Below the pieces are notes generated by a model. That model was not told the origin of the DNA and ran no database searches. It saw only the letters and a list, made by a program, of their open reading frames with translations. DNA of 30,565 nt, from assembly GCA_001953115.1 (NCBI GenBank), contig LSSL01001811.1, positions 1-30,565 of the forward strand, in the 5' to 3' direction. The translations under genes were made by a program, and so were the position numbers. The stretch comes from Smittium mucronatum (lineage: Eukaryota > Kickxellomycota > Harpellomycetes > Harpellales > Legeriomycetaceae). Every line of letters begins with the position of its first letter. Positions within the stretch are counted from its first letter, which is position 1. Shown piece by piece: positions 10,055-21,473 of the stretch.

Positions 10055-11045
10055 ATAAAATTTATTTGTGCGATCAATAAATCTTTTGCATATTTTGGGG
10101 ATAATTAAATCTATTGAATCATTTATTACAAATTCAATGAATCCAGAGGCCCACTCAACTTGGGGAAAATGTTCTTCTGGGTCTGCATCTTCGAAAAATT
10201 GCAAATAATGGTACTTTTATTTTTATCTTTCAGCCTAAAACGCTCCAAGGGTTCTCTAATGAATTTAACATGGATATATAGGGCCCAGATATAAAATTTC
10301 AACAACCTGAAAATTTTCTAGTGGATGAGAAATTTATCTGTGGCAAGTTGAATTATCTGAAAATATTGATATATTAGATTAAAGTACAGTCCTACTTATA
10401 GTTTCATGATTCATACCCTCTATCCATTCCGTGAAATATTCAATTCTGTAACCTTTTCTTTTTTTTCTCATATTAATATAACCAAATTGGGTGAGTCCAC
10501 CAATCATGTAAATATTTGAGCCTCTTAATTTAGACATTTTAACGATTGATATTTATCCTTTTTTGAAACTACCCGTTGATATTATAAATAAATTTACGCT
10601 GCTTATCTATTTATATTATGAATTTTCCTTCACCAATGATCGCTAAGAGTTTTTAGACATTTCTTTTTCTTTTTTGCCTATTATGATGGAGTTGGCCTGA
10701 ATAGGTATTTTGTGAATCAATTTTTTACATAAATTTGGTAATTTATATTATGTTAACATTTTATAGAAAAACTCGAAGTTCTTATTTTAAAAAATATTTA
10801 TTAGCCATTTTTACCCGATTATAACGGATATTCTTTTTTAAGCCCAAATAAATGGTCCAAATGATTTTTTTTGATTTTAATGCAACCATATCTGTTTCCT
10901 TTTCTGGGTCGTGGAAATACAGTTCCTGATTTGACCAAATAATATGCTTTTTACCTAGAAAATCTGTGCCCAACAATAAGATAAGAATAATCTTCATCAT
11001 CCTTTAAGATTTCAAGACTGCCGAACTTATAGATTCTGAATTTTT
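10055..11045 (-). pseudogene. Decayed IS630/Tc1-mariner-type transposase (left-arm copy)
   Basis: Mirror copy of the relic at 19960-20950, with the same architecture read on the minus strand. The first catalytic Asp codon is at 10605-10607, followed by a 2-nt indel relative to the right arm (GATAAGCAG against GATGAAAGCAG) that breaks the frame in this copy. The MLNSLENPW box with the catalytic Glu is intact near 10238-10265. The TAA stops before the first Asp and after FKKG are identical to the right arm, so they predate the duplication or were spread by conversion. The open frame at 10782-11000 covers the N-terminal part and reads the genuine frame only toward its end (KMANKYFLK). Limits come from the collinear right copy. 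Confidence 0.8.
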
Positions 11046-11049
11046 TATG

Positions 11050-11930
11050 TGGTTCTCCCTAATTATAACCTTCTATACCCCCCTTTTTTTAATTTTTTGG
11101 ATTTTATTTGAGACACATTATCTAATATCCATTTTGACTTTTAGGTGTAAATATATATTTAAGAAATGAATTTATACGTTTTTAGATTTAGATTTCATTA
11201 TATTAAACTTAAATTTATCTTAATTGTATTCATAATTTTTACACGGTAATAATTTATTATTATTATTGTTAATCATATTGGGAATTTGAATTTTGTAATT
11301 TTCTCTAAATAAAACATAAAAATAAAAAAAAATTCCCATTAAGGAACAATCATTATTTTTATCTATTTTTTTGTTGCAAATGGTTGATAATGCGATTATA
11401 TCTAGATTGGTCTTTTTAGTATTAAAATTATCATACTTGTTGAATTTCTATGGCTATTATCTATTTCACATCATTTATTTATTAATAGTTATGACATTAT
11501 TGTGGTATAAAATTCTCAGATCAAAAGAATTTAACTAACTTTTTCATTTTAAAAAATCTATCTTTTATTAAAAAAAGTTTTAAATTGGGTTTAATTTTTT
11601 TTATTTCAAATGTAATTTTTTTTAAATATATTAGAAATTCTTTGAAATATATCGGCTGTTCATTTAAATCTTCTTCATATTTTTTAAACTTAAACGTTAA
11701 AATTTTTATCTGATTTTTCTTTATAAATTATCATTTATTCATGATTATTATATTTTAATGATGATTAATCATATTAAGCTAACAGATTTTCGTATAGAAA
11801 TAAGAATTTTTCAATATTTATTAATGAAATTATTTTTTTAAACATTTAAATATTCAAAAAATGTTATTATACTTATATTTAACAAATAGAACCAAAAAAA
11901 TAAATGAAGTCAATAACTCGAGGTCTTTTA
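11050..11930. other. No gene recognised (left); partner 19075-19955
   Basis: A+T-rich with homopolymer runs whose lengths differ between arms (for example a run of about 16 T at 19673-19686). Nothing else supported. Confidence 0.5.
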
Positions 11931-11934
11931 TTCT

Positions 11935-12210
11935 GAATTGAGCTTTATTTGAATGGCATATATTTTCTCTTATCCATTGATAAAAAGTTAGGTTCCTTCA
12001 AATTATGCACTTCATATGGCGATAAATTCATTGGATGAACAGGTCCTCCAATACTTGCTTGGGCCCTCAAATTTCAAAAAATTGTAGCGCATCACATAAA
12101 GACCATTTATTTTATGAACGTTGTAAATGTTACGGTTTTTTTTATGCCTTAAAGCCACAGAACTTATAAGAAAAACGACATACAAAGTTGAGTTGTGTTT
12201 TTGTAGCTAT
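11935..12210. other. Highly conserved patch between the arms (left copy)
   Basis: Over about 270 bases, only two adjacent substitutions were found against 18797-19070, that is under 1% difference, whereas other sampled stretches differ by 2-8%. It contains GGGCCC at 12061-12066 and the two overlapping open frames described on the right arm. Confidence 0.7.
11945..12073 (-). CDS. 42-codon frame with protein-like composition (left-arm copy)
   Basis: Mirror of 18931-19059, ending at TAA (11945-11947). The frame is fully open and identical at the peptide level except HNLKEP instead of HNLGEP. Retention of an open frame on both arms, in a window where every other coding relic is broken, is notable. 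The short length means it could still be chance. Confidence 0.33.
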   Translation of the reverse strand, partial: NLRAQASIGGPVHPMNLSPYEVHNLKEPNFLSMDKRKYMPFK

Positions 12211-12214
12211 TATA

Positions 12215-14811
12215 TAAATTATTAAAGAAAATTCCATTACTATTACTTTAAGATCGTACGAAGTCTTATGAATGATTTTTTAAAAAAAGCATATGGTGCT
12301 TTTTCAATTTTTTGAGAAACACAATTGAATTGATTTTTTTTAAAAAATTGATGAAAATATAAAAATCAACACAAAATACGTTATTGAACCTTATTCTAAT
12401 TAATTGATAATTTAGTCAAAACTGAAATCGTAATCGTAGTAGAATATAAAAATTAATAAATTTATATTTCACGGAACTATTTATACTTTTATTCATGGCT
12501 ATTAGCAAGATTAAAAAAAATAAATAATTATATCGTAAGTGATGCCTTAATATTTATAAGAGGCGCTGTAAAATATAAAAAATTAATAACTATGAGTTAA
12601 AAAAAATTTAACTAAAAACTTATGTTATCACTCTTAATGATTTTTGCGTTTTTATTAATACATTTTATTTAATGCGAGATATAAACCTTTATATACATTA
12701 GAACGTTTAAAATAAAATAAAAATGGCTTTTTCTGAAAAAAAATTTTCTTCGTGGTGTAGAAAATTATCGTAATTTCAATTTAATATCATCTTTAGATGA
12801 ACAATTTTTCGAAATATTTATTAAATTAAAATGTATTCAAATTTGAATTTATGAACATGAGATTGAATATGATTTTTTTATTATACTTATTTGAACCGCT
12901 CCAAGACGATCCATAACCGCCCCGGAGTTAAAATAATTCGTTTTTTATTAAAAAAACGGGAAATGAGCTTTTAGAATAATTACCTGAGTTTTTAAACAGA
13001 TTTGAAACCGAATAAATTTCATCATATATATTTTTTTCAATAAACGAACCAAACCGAACCAGAATTTTATTATTAAACTTTTTGAATCTATGATTTTTTC
13101 TCAAAAACTAAAATAAATTTGCCAAAATTATTTTTCATTTTGAAAAATTTATTATTTTTTCGTCCTTATGTTTGAAAGATTATCAAAATTCAGAAAAAAC
13201 ATGTTTCATATGGATGTATTAAATTTTCCTGGCGTTTAAATTAATTTTACAAACAATGAATTTAAAAATTATAAAACATCTCCATTTTAACAAAAAAAAG
13301 CACTTTTTTCACTTTTTTTAACGTTCCAAGTATGGATACACCATAAAATCTGGAAAAATTAAGTTTATATTTTTATTTTTATTGTCCGAAATTATTATTT
13401 TTTTAAATATTTGCACCATTTATATTAAGTTTAGCTAATTTTTGTTATTATATGCTTTCTATAAATTGCATACATTTTATCCTGGATCAAATTTACTTAT
13501 GATGAATTAAAATATAAATAGGTATCAAGCATCTGCACTTTTCCTTAATAATTTTTTTTTTTTGATTATTTGATCCCGCTTTTTCTTAATTATAAATTCA
13601 AAATGAGTAGTAAAAAACAATGTATTTAAAGCTTTCATATTTTTATATCGAGTAAGATTATCAAAATTATTAACCTGCTCTGATATTGATTGATTATTAG
13701 CTTATAAATTCATATAATTATAACAAATTTAGTATAAATACAATTTAAAAATTAAAAAAGTACTTTACAACTAAATTTAGCGATTCTAATTAAAAATATT
13801 TAAAATTATGAATTTAATTGGTTATAAGATTAATTTAAAGAATAATAAGATTTCGGTGGCTTAATACCATCTCACTAATATGGTATTAACTTTACATACC
13901 TGAATATCAACGAATATTATATAATTTTGGTACTATATGCTAATACTAATATCTTTATCCATATATATGAAATAAGTAATGTGAGATTTTGTAACAAAAG
14001 AGTTTATTGTATAATTTGAATTTTTATTCAAAAAAATGAATAGAGGGGAAATATAATCTTATATTAAAATTCACTAAAGTATGAAAATCTACAATTTGTG
14101 AAAGCTATAGTTGTTATAAGATCTCTTTTCCAAAAATCAAATTATTTTCTAATTAATAATTATTACAATATGTAAAAACCATAAATTTGACATCTAAAAA
14201 ATAGACAAGTAATTATTATTCTTATGAATAATAAATCTATTTTAATGCAACTTGGAAAAAAGTGGTACCAAACCAAAAATAAAATTGAGTGCAATTTGGA
14301 AAAAGTGTTAACAAATTAATAATAAGTGGATTTGTTTTCGAAATAATTAAATAAATTTTAGTTTTAGTGCATCCAATTAAAAGAAGTGATAGTGGATTCG
14401 AATTAGAACAATCAAATTATGAAAGAAATAAATTTAAATTTAAAAAAAGTGAGTTCAATTCCAAAAGAATTAAAAATAGGTAGTAATTAATAATTATGCT
14501 GTATTTATTTTGATATAAAAAAATATGGGTGAGTTGTTTTCCAATTCATGTCTATTCATGAAATGTAAAAAATGATTTTTTAAATGCTATGAATTTTCGG
14601 AAAATTATACATTCATCAATCGGAAGTTCCAGTTTTAATAAAAAAATTATAATAAAGCTGATCCAAAAAGGATATTTTTATTTTTATTTTTTTTATTGCA
14701 AAAATTCATTTCTGTCTTGCGTTATTTGAATTATATTCAGATTTTAGTGAATAAAAGAATAAAGTTTTCAGAAATTAAAAATTTATGTGTTTGTAATGAC
14801 ATTTTATTTAA
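12215..14811. other. No gene recognised, inner left arm; partner 16203-18790
   Basis: Longest featureless stretch. Noted in it: a short G+C island CCGCTCCAAGACGATCC (12897-12913) running into CGCCCCGGAG, kept on the right arm near 18075-18110; an 8-bp hairpin AATACCAT/ATGGTATT (13863-13887); and a loosely repeated AAAAAGTG motif at 14265-14460. No transposase or retroelement motif seen. Divergence in samples is about 2-4%. Confidence 0.5.
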
Positions 14812-16202
14812 ACTAACATTTATACCACCGTTTTATATTTTTAACTACAAATGTTATAAATTTATGTGAAAACTTTATTTAATTAACAAAATAATATCAA
14901 TCGTTATTAATGATGTTAATATTATTACTGCAGGATTAAACTAGCCATTAAAAAGAAGGTAAATACAGAAAAAACCTTGTTACAATAAGATATGCTGTTA
15001 TAAAATGCTCAGAAAACCTAAATTAGTTCTATGTTTTTATTTCTCCTAATAAAATTCAATTTATTACTGCATAAAATTGGATTAAAACTGAAAATAATTA
15101 GCCCAATAATTGATTTTGTATCATATCTGGAGGCTTTAAACTAAAATAAGAACACTCAGAATTAATGACCTAAAAATTAGAGTAAGTTCCATTGTATTCT
15201 TTCAAGGAAATTTATCAATTTACTTTTTCAGAATTATAGTTGAAATTTTGTACTTATAAAAATTAGCAGAGATTTATATATTGATACTTTAACTGTAAAG
15301 GGTACACATTTCTAGCCAACGCAGGCTAACTCTCAATCAAATAAAAAAAGAGAAGGGATTAAGAAAATCAAAATCAAAATTACTCTATCTCTGGGATTTA
15401 TATAATTTTTATTGACGAGAGTAACGTTAATTTAGTCATTAGAAGACCAAATGAAGATCAAGGTGAGATGAAAAGGCTGTTGATAAATTACCTTTAACAG
15501 GAGGTTCTAATGTGCACATAATTGAGGACTAAATTTTAAAACAAAAACAAAAATTTATACAGAAGATATTTATAACTCTTGGGTGGAAGAATTAATACAG
15601 GAAACTCTTTATAATAGGATATCCCAGCAAAAAACAATTATTGTTTCATATAACGCAAGATGTTATGGCGAATCAGAGAAGCAACCGATCGATATGAGAG
15701 ACATTCATTACTTTATCTTGGACCATACTCTTCGATATTAAACCCAACAGAAAATGAATTGAGTTTTTCAAGTCCGAGATAAAAAAAAAATTGATAAAAT
15801 TATAATTCTCCATGCCAGATTCCTAAATCAGCAATTTCCTCAAGTTGAGTGAGCAACCAGGACTATATAATCTACTATTCAAGAATCTATATGAATCGTT
15901 TCACCAGAAATGTGCAGAAATTTTATAGGTAATGTACAATCATTTTTTTCGGATACGATTATGCTAAGGGATATGAAATTTGAATCTAAATAGGATTCTT
16001 TTTATTTTTCTAATTAATTAAGTTTTCTATATTTCTTTAATTTATATTTCAATCAAAAAATTTTAAATCCATAGTTTATTTTTTATTTCTATTAAATTTT
16101 TTGAAAATTGGTTATCAGGGAAAAAAATAATTCTGAAAAATTAAATCATCTCACGGACCTATCGATATTATTAGTATGAGATTCGATATTATAAACTTCA
16201 TT
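14812..16202. other. Unique spacer between the inverted-repeat arms
   Basis: About 1.39 kb that is present once in the window and is not palindromic. The right two thirds contain a decayed IS630-type transposase on the + strand. The left part (14812 to about 15290) is A+T-rich with no convincing coding signal, though the N-terminal DNA-binding part of the transposase relic may start there. It is the loop of any hairpin or cruciform the arms could form. Confidence 0.9.
15290..15991 (+). pseudogene. Decayed IS630/Tc1-mariner-type transposase (spacer copy)
   Basis: This is the relic of a DDE transposase, the enzyme that cuts and joins its own element's ends. The first catalytic motif reads IFIDESNVNLVIRR (Asp codon 15414, frame 0). 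A GGSNVHII stretch (15500, frame 2) matches the family's RG-N-I strand. The second catalytic region reads IVSYNARCYG (frame 1), where the family has a DN-A-x-x-H core. Here Asp (codon 15649) and His have both become Tyr. The third region reads LGPYSSILNPTENE (Glu codon 15750, frame 0), the typical GPYSP-LNP-EN box. Spacing from second to third residue is about 34 codons, as in DD34E enzymes. Downstream, QFPQVE-stop-AT has TGA where the arm copy has Trp, and SPEMCRNFIG resembles the family's C-terminal region. Three frames, several stops and a lost catalytic Asp show it is dead. It is related to the arm transposase at 19960-20950 but is not the same copy. Family call is firm; limits are approximate. 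Confidence 0.8.
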
Positions 16203-18790
16203 TTAAATAAAATATCATTACAAAAACATAAATTTTTAATTTCTGAAAACTTTATTCTTTCATTCACTAAAATCTGAATATAATTCAAATAACGCAAGAC
16301 AGAAATGAATTTTTGCAATAAAAAAAATAAAAATAAAAATATCCTTTTTGGATCAGCTTTATTATAATTTTTTTATTAAAACTGGAACTTCCGATTGATG
16401 AATGTATAATTTTCCGAAAATTCATAGCATTTAAAAAATCATTTTTTACATTTCATGAATAGACATGAATTGGAAAACAACTCACAAATATTTTTTTATA
16501 TTAAAATAAATACAGCATAATTATTAATTACTACCTATTTTTAATTCTTTTGGAATTGAACTCACTTTTTTTAAATTTAAATTTATTTCTTTCGTAATTT
16601 GATTGTTCTAATTCGAATCCGCTATCACTTCTTTTAATTGGATGCACTAAAACTAAAATTTATTTAATTATTTCGAAACCAAATCCACTTATTATTAATT
16701 TGTTAACACTTTTTCCAAATTGCAGTCAATTTTATTTTTGGTTGGTACCACTTTTTTCCAAGTTGCATTAAAATAGATTTATTATTCATAAGAATAATAA
16801 TTACTTGTCTATTTTTTAGCGGTCAAATTTATAGTTTTTACATATTGTAATAATTATTAATTAGAAAATAATTTGATTTTTGGAAAAATGATCTTATAAC
16901 AACTATAGCTTTCACAAATTGTAGATTTTCATACTTTAGTGAATTTTAATATAAGATTATATTTCCCCTCTATTCATTTTTTTGAATAAAAATTCAAATT
17001 ATACAATAAACTCTTTTGTTACAAAATCTCACATTACTTATTTCATATATATGGATAAAGATATTAGTATTAGCATATAGTACCAAAATTATATAATATT
17101 CGTTGATATTCAGGTATGTAAAGTTAATACCATATTTGTGAGATGGTATGAAGCCACCGAAATCTTATTGTTCATTAAATTAATCTTATAACCAATTAAA
17201 TTCATAATTTTAAATATTTTTAATTAGAATCGCTAAATTTAGTTAGAAAGTACTTTTTTAATTTTATTTATACTAAATTTGTTATAATTATATGAATTTA
17301 TAAGCTAATAATGAATCAATATCAGAGCAGGTTAATGATTTTGATAATATTACTCGATATAAAAATATGAAAACTTTAAATACATTGTTTGTTTCTACTC
17401 ATTTTGAATTTATAATTAATAAAAAGCGGGATCAAATAATCAAAAAAAAAAATTATTAAGGAAAAGTGCAGATGCTTGATACCTATTTATATTTTAATTC
17501 ATCATAAGTAAATTTGATCCAGGATAAAATGTATGCAATTTATAGAAAGCATATAATAACAAAAATTAGCTAAATTTAATATAAATGGTGCAAATATTTA
17601 AAAAAATAATAATTTCGGACAATAAAAATAAAAATATAAACTTAATTTTTCCAGATTTAATGGTGTATCCATACTTGGAACGTTAAAAGAAGTGAAAAAA
17701 GTGCTTTTTTTTGTTAAAATGGAGATGTTTTATAATTTTTAAATTCATTGTTTGTAAAATTAATTTAAACGCCAGGAAATTTTAATACATGCATATGAAA
17801 CATGTTTTTTCTGAATTTTGATAATCTTTCAAACATAAGGAAGAAAAAATAATAAATTTTTCAAAATGAAAAATAATTTTGGCAAATTTATTTTAGTTTT
17901 TGAGAAAAAATCATAGATTCAAAAAGTTTAATAATAAAATTCTGGTTCGGTTTGGTTCGTTTATTGAAAAAAATATATATGATGAAATTTATTCGGTTTC
18001 AAATCTGTTTAAAAACTCAGGTAATTATTCGTAAAGCTCATTTCCCGTTTTTTTAATAAAAAACGAATTATATTAACTCCGGGGCGGTTATGGATCGTCT
18101 TGGAGCGGTTCAAATAAGTATAATAAAAAAATCATATTCAATCTCATGTTCATAAATTCAAATTTGAATACATTTTAATTTAATAAATATTTCGAAAAAT
18201 TGTTCATCTAAAGATGATATTAAATTGAAATTACGATAATTTTCTACACCACGAAGAAAATTTTTTTTCGGAAAAAGCCATTTTTATTTTATTTTAAACG
18301 TTCTAATATATATAAAGGTTTATATCTCGCATTAAATAAAATGTATGAATAGAAACGCAAAAATCATTAAGAGTGATAACATAAGTTTTTAGTTAAATTT
18401 TTTTTGACTCATAGTTATTAATTTTTTATATTTTACAGCGCCTCTTATAAATATTAAGGCATCACTTACGATATAATTATTGATTTTTTTAATCTTGCTA
18501 ATAGCCATGAATAAAGGCATAAATAGTTCCGTGAAATATAAATTTATTAATTTTTACATTCTACTTACGATTACGATTTCAGTTTTGACTAAATTATTAA
18601 TTAATTAGAATAAAGTTCAATAACGCATTTTGTGTTGATTTTTATATTTTCATCAATTTTTTAAAAAAAATTAATTCAATTGTGTTTTTCAAAAAATTGA
18701 AAAAGCACCATATGCCTTTTTTAATAAATAATTCATAAGACTTCGTATGATCTTAAAGTAATAGTAATGGAATTTTCTTTAATAATTTAT
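16203..18790. other. No gene recognised, inner right arm
   Basis: Mirror of 12215-14811 with the same small motifs in reverse. Nothing coding supported on either strand. Confidence 0.5.
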
Positions 18791-18797
18791 ATAATAG

Positions 18798-18992
18798 CTA
18801 CAAAAACACAACTCAACTTTGTATGTCGTTTTTCTTATAAGTTCTGTGGCTTTAAGGCATAAAAAAAACCGTAACATTTACAACGTTCATAAAATAAATG
18901 GTCTTTATGTGATGCGCTACAATTTTTTGAAATTTGAGGGCCCAAGCAAGTATTGGAGGACCTGTTCATCCAATGAATTTATCGCCATATGA
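18798..18992 (+). CDS. 64-codon stop-to-stop frame in the highly conserved patch (right arm)
   Basis: Open from the codon after TAG at 18795-18797 to TGA at 18990-18992. The only ATG is at 18912, near the end. Peptide pieces include HKKNRNIYNVHKINGLYVM and FEGPSKYWRTCSSNEFIA. The YWRTC part is faintly like the Trp-x-Cys core of FLYWCH/MULE-type zinc fingers, which is not enough for a family call. It overlaps another open frame (18931-19059) in a different phase, so at most one is genuine, or the gene is frameshifted where they overlap. The sequence is identical in the left arm over this frame, as far as I compared it. Confidence 0.25.
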   Translation, partial: LQKHNSTLYVVFLISSVALRHKKNRNIYNVHKINGLYVMRYNFLKFEGPSKYWRTCSSNEFIAI

Positions 18993-19059
18993 AGTGCATA
19001 ATTTGGGGGAACCTAACTTTTTATCAATGGATAAGAGAAAATATATGCCATTCAAATAA
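18931..19059 (+). CDS. 42-codon frame with protein-like composition in the conserved patch (right arm)
   Basis: Follows a TGA and ends with TAA at 19057-19059. It reads RAQASIGGPVHPMNLSPYEV, then HNLGEPNFLSMDKRKYMPFK. It is rich in Pro, Gly, His and Met, unlike the Phe/Ile/Lys/Asn-rich chance frames around it, and looks like the C-terminal end of a real protein. An internal ATG lies at 18970. The left arm differs over this frame only at two adjacent bases (GGG against AAG, Gly to Lys). I do not recognise the family. It could be the end of a gene whose earlier part lies in the overlapping frame at 18798-18992, with a frameshift between. Confidence 0.35.
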   Translation, partial: NLRAQASIGGPVHPMNLSPYEVHNLGEPNFLSMDKRKYMPFK

Positions 19060-19959
19060 AGCTCACTACCGAATAAAAGGCCTCGAGATATTGACTTCAA
19101 TTATTTTTTTGGTTCTATTTGTTAAATCTAAGTATAATAACATTTTTTGAATATTTAAATGTTTAAAAAAATAATTTCATTAATAAATATTGAAAAATTC
19201 TTATTTCTATACGAAAATCTGTTAGCTTAATATGATTAATCATCATTAAAATATAATAATCATGAATAAATGATAATTTATAAAGAAAAATCAGATAAAA
19301 ATTTTAACGTTTAAGTTTAAAAAATATGAAGAAGATTTAAATGAACAGCCGATATATTTCAAAGAATTTCTAATATATTTAAAAAAAATTACATTTGAAA
19401 TAAAAAAAATTAAACCCAATTTAAAACTTTTTTTAATAAAAGATAGATTTTTTAAAATGAAAAAGTTAGTTAAATTCTTTTGATCTGAAAATTTTATACC
19501 AAAATAATGTCATAACTATTAATAAATAAATGATGTGAAATAGATAATAGCCATAGAAATTCAACAAGTATGATAATTTTAATACTAAAAAGACCAATCT
19601 AGATATAATCGCATTATCAACCATTTGCAACAAAAAAATAGATAAAAATAATGATTGTTCCTTAATGGGATTTTTTTTTTTTTTTTATGTTTTATTTAGA
19701 GAAAATTACAAATTTCAAATTCCCAATATAATTAACAATAATAATAAAAAATTATTACAGTGTAGAAATTATGAATACAATTAAGATAAATTTAAGTTTA
19801 ATATAATGAAATCCTAATCCAAAAACGTATAAATTCATTTCTTAAATATATATTTACACCTAAAAGTCAAAATGGATATTAAATAATGTATCTCAAATAA
19901 AATCCAAAAAATTAAAAAAGGGGGGTAAAGAAGGTTATAATTAGGGAGAACCACATAAA

Positions 19960-20950
19960 AAATTCAGAATCTATAAGTTCGGCAGTCTTGAAATCTTAAA
20001 GGATGATGAAGATTATTCTTATCTTATTGTTGGGCACAGATTTTCTAGGTAAAAAGCATATTCTTTGGTCAAATCAGGAATTGTATTTTCACGACCCAGA
20101 AAAGGAAACAGATATGGTTGCATTAAAATAAAAAAAATTCATTTGGACCATTTATTTGGGCTTAAGAAGAATATCCGTTATACTCTGGCAAAAATGGCTA
20201 ATAAATATTTTTTAAAATAAGAACTTCGAGTTTTTCTTCAAAATGTTAACATAATATAAATTACCAAATTTATGTAAAAAAGTGATTCAAAAAATACCTA
20301 TTCAGGCCAAATCCATCATAATAGGCAAAAAAGAAAAATGAAATTTCTAAAAACTCTTAGCGATCATTGGTGAAGGAAAATTCATAATATAAATAGATGA
20401 AAGCAGCGTAAATCTATTTATAAGATCAACGGGTAGGTTCAAAAAAGGATAAATATCAATCGTTAAAACGTCTAAATTAAGAGGCCCAAATATTTACATG
20501 ATTGGTGGACTCACCCAATTTGGTTATATTAATATGAGAAAAAAAAGAAAAGGTTACAGAATTGAATGTTGCACGGAATGGATAGAGGGTCTGAATCATG
20601 AAGCTATATTAGGGCTGTACTTTAATCTAATATATCAATCTTTTCAGATAATTCAACTTGCCACAGATAAATTTCTGATTCACTAGAAAATTTTCAGGAT
20701 TTTGAACTTTTATATCTGGGCCCTATATATCCATGCTAAATTCAGTAGAGAACCCTTGGAGTGTTTTAGGCTGAAAGATAAAAAAAAAAGTACCATTATT
20801 TGCATTTTTTCGAAAATGCAGACCCAGAACAACATTTTCTCCAAGTTGAGTGGGCCTCTGGGCTCATTCAATTTGTAATAAATGATTCAATAGATTAAAT
20901 TATCACCAAAATATGCAAAATATTTATTGATCCCACAAATAAATTTATTA
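19960..20950 (+). pseudogene. Decayed IS630/Tc1-mariner-type transposase (right-arm copy)
   Basis: A DDE transposase relic of about 1 kb. In order: an N-terminal helix-turn-helix-like part with AYSLVKSGIVFSRPRKGNR (near 20056, frame 1) and a KNIRYTLAKMANKYF segment; the first catalytic motif IDESSVNLFIRSTGRFKKG (Asp codon 20396); the strand motif LRGPNIYMIGGLTQFGYI; a second catalytic motif TDKFLIH (Asp codon 20666, with His five residues on as in the family's DN-x-x-x-H); and GPYISMLNSVENPWS with the catalytic Glu at 20748. The first two Asp codons share a frame; the Glu is shifted. The Asp-to-Asp spacing of 90 residues is normal, while Asp-to-Glu is short at about 27, suggesting a small deletion. 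In-frame stops sit just before IDESS (TAA) and after FKKG (TAA). FLQVEWAS near the end matches the spacer relic. The 62-codon open frame at 20498-20686 is only an undamaged part of this gene. Confidence 0.82.
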
Positions 20951-21473
20951 TCTGACTTTTAGAGCTCGGGGGAATGAAAATCAGAGCTTAGGTGTTTTTT
21001 TTTTTGTTTTTTTAGAGGAAAAATAACAAATTATTAACAAATTAATTCTCTATTAGTTTTTTTTTAAATTGGATTTAAATTTTTTTAATTCAAATTTACA
21101 AAATTTTAAATCTATAGGAAATTATTGTAAATATATTGAAAATTTTTATAAATATTACTTACATTTTTTAAACTTGAACTTAAAAAGTGTAGCATTGTTT
21201 TTTATAAAAAAAAATAACTTAGAAAAATTGATGTTTTATTATGGTTTTCTATCCAAAACCGATGATAAAAACGCTGTTTTTCCAAATATTTATTAAATAT
21301 GCATTTTAGCTCTTCGCTGTGTAAAAAAAAATATCAATAGTTTTTAAATACACTATTTCTAATTAAATTTCGATAACTTAAATTTAAATATGATAACATA
21401 TAACATAAATAAAATTCCATATTAATATTCTTTTAAATAGAAATATCAAAAAATTGAATAGTTTTTTTTTCAT

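Larger units (their letters stand above)
454..14811. repeat. Left arm of giant inverted repeat (about 14.4 kb)
   Basis: The whole stretch is found again in reverse complement at 16203-30565. Anchor points checked by eye: 1082-1090 pairs with 29929-29937 (coordinate sum 31019), 5241-5250 with 25763-25772 (31013), 10281-10286 with 20718-20723 (31004), and 14661-14673 with 16341-16353 (31014). The sum drifts by only about 15 nt over 14 kb, so the arms are collinear with small indels. The inner end is sharp: similarity stops at about 14811/16203. The outer end is not visible, because the window ends while still inside the repeat. Sampled divergence is about 1-8%, mainly substitutions. Confidence 0.97.

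Noticed and set aside
14265..14460. Loose repetition of AAAAAGTG-like motifs near the inner end of the left arm
   Set aside because: Spacing is irregular and the motif is short; could not be shown to be a tandem repeat or coding repeat.
21069..21296. Plus-strand 75-codon frame
   Set aside because: Composition is mainly Asn, Phe, Leu, Lys and Tyr as expected by chance, and an indel destroys the frame in the left arm.
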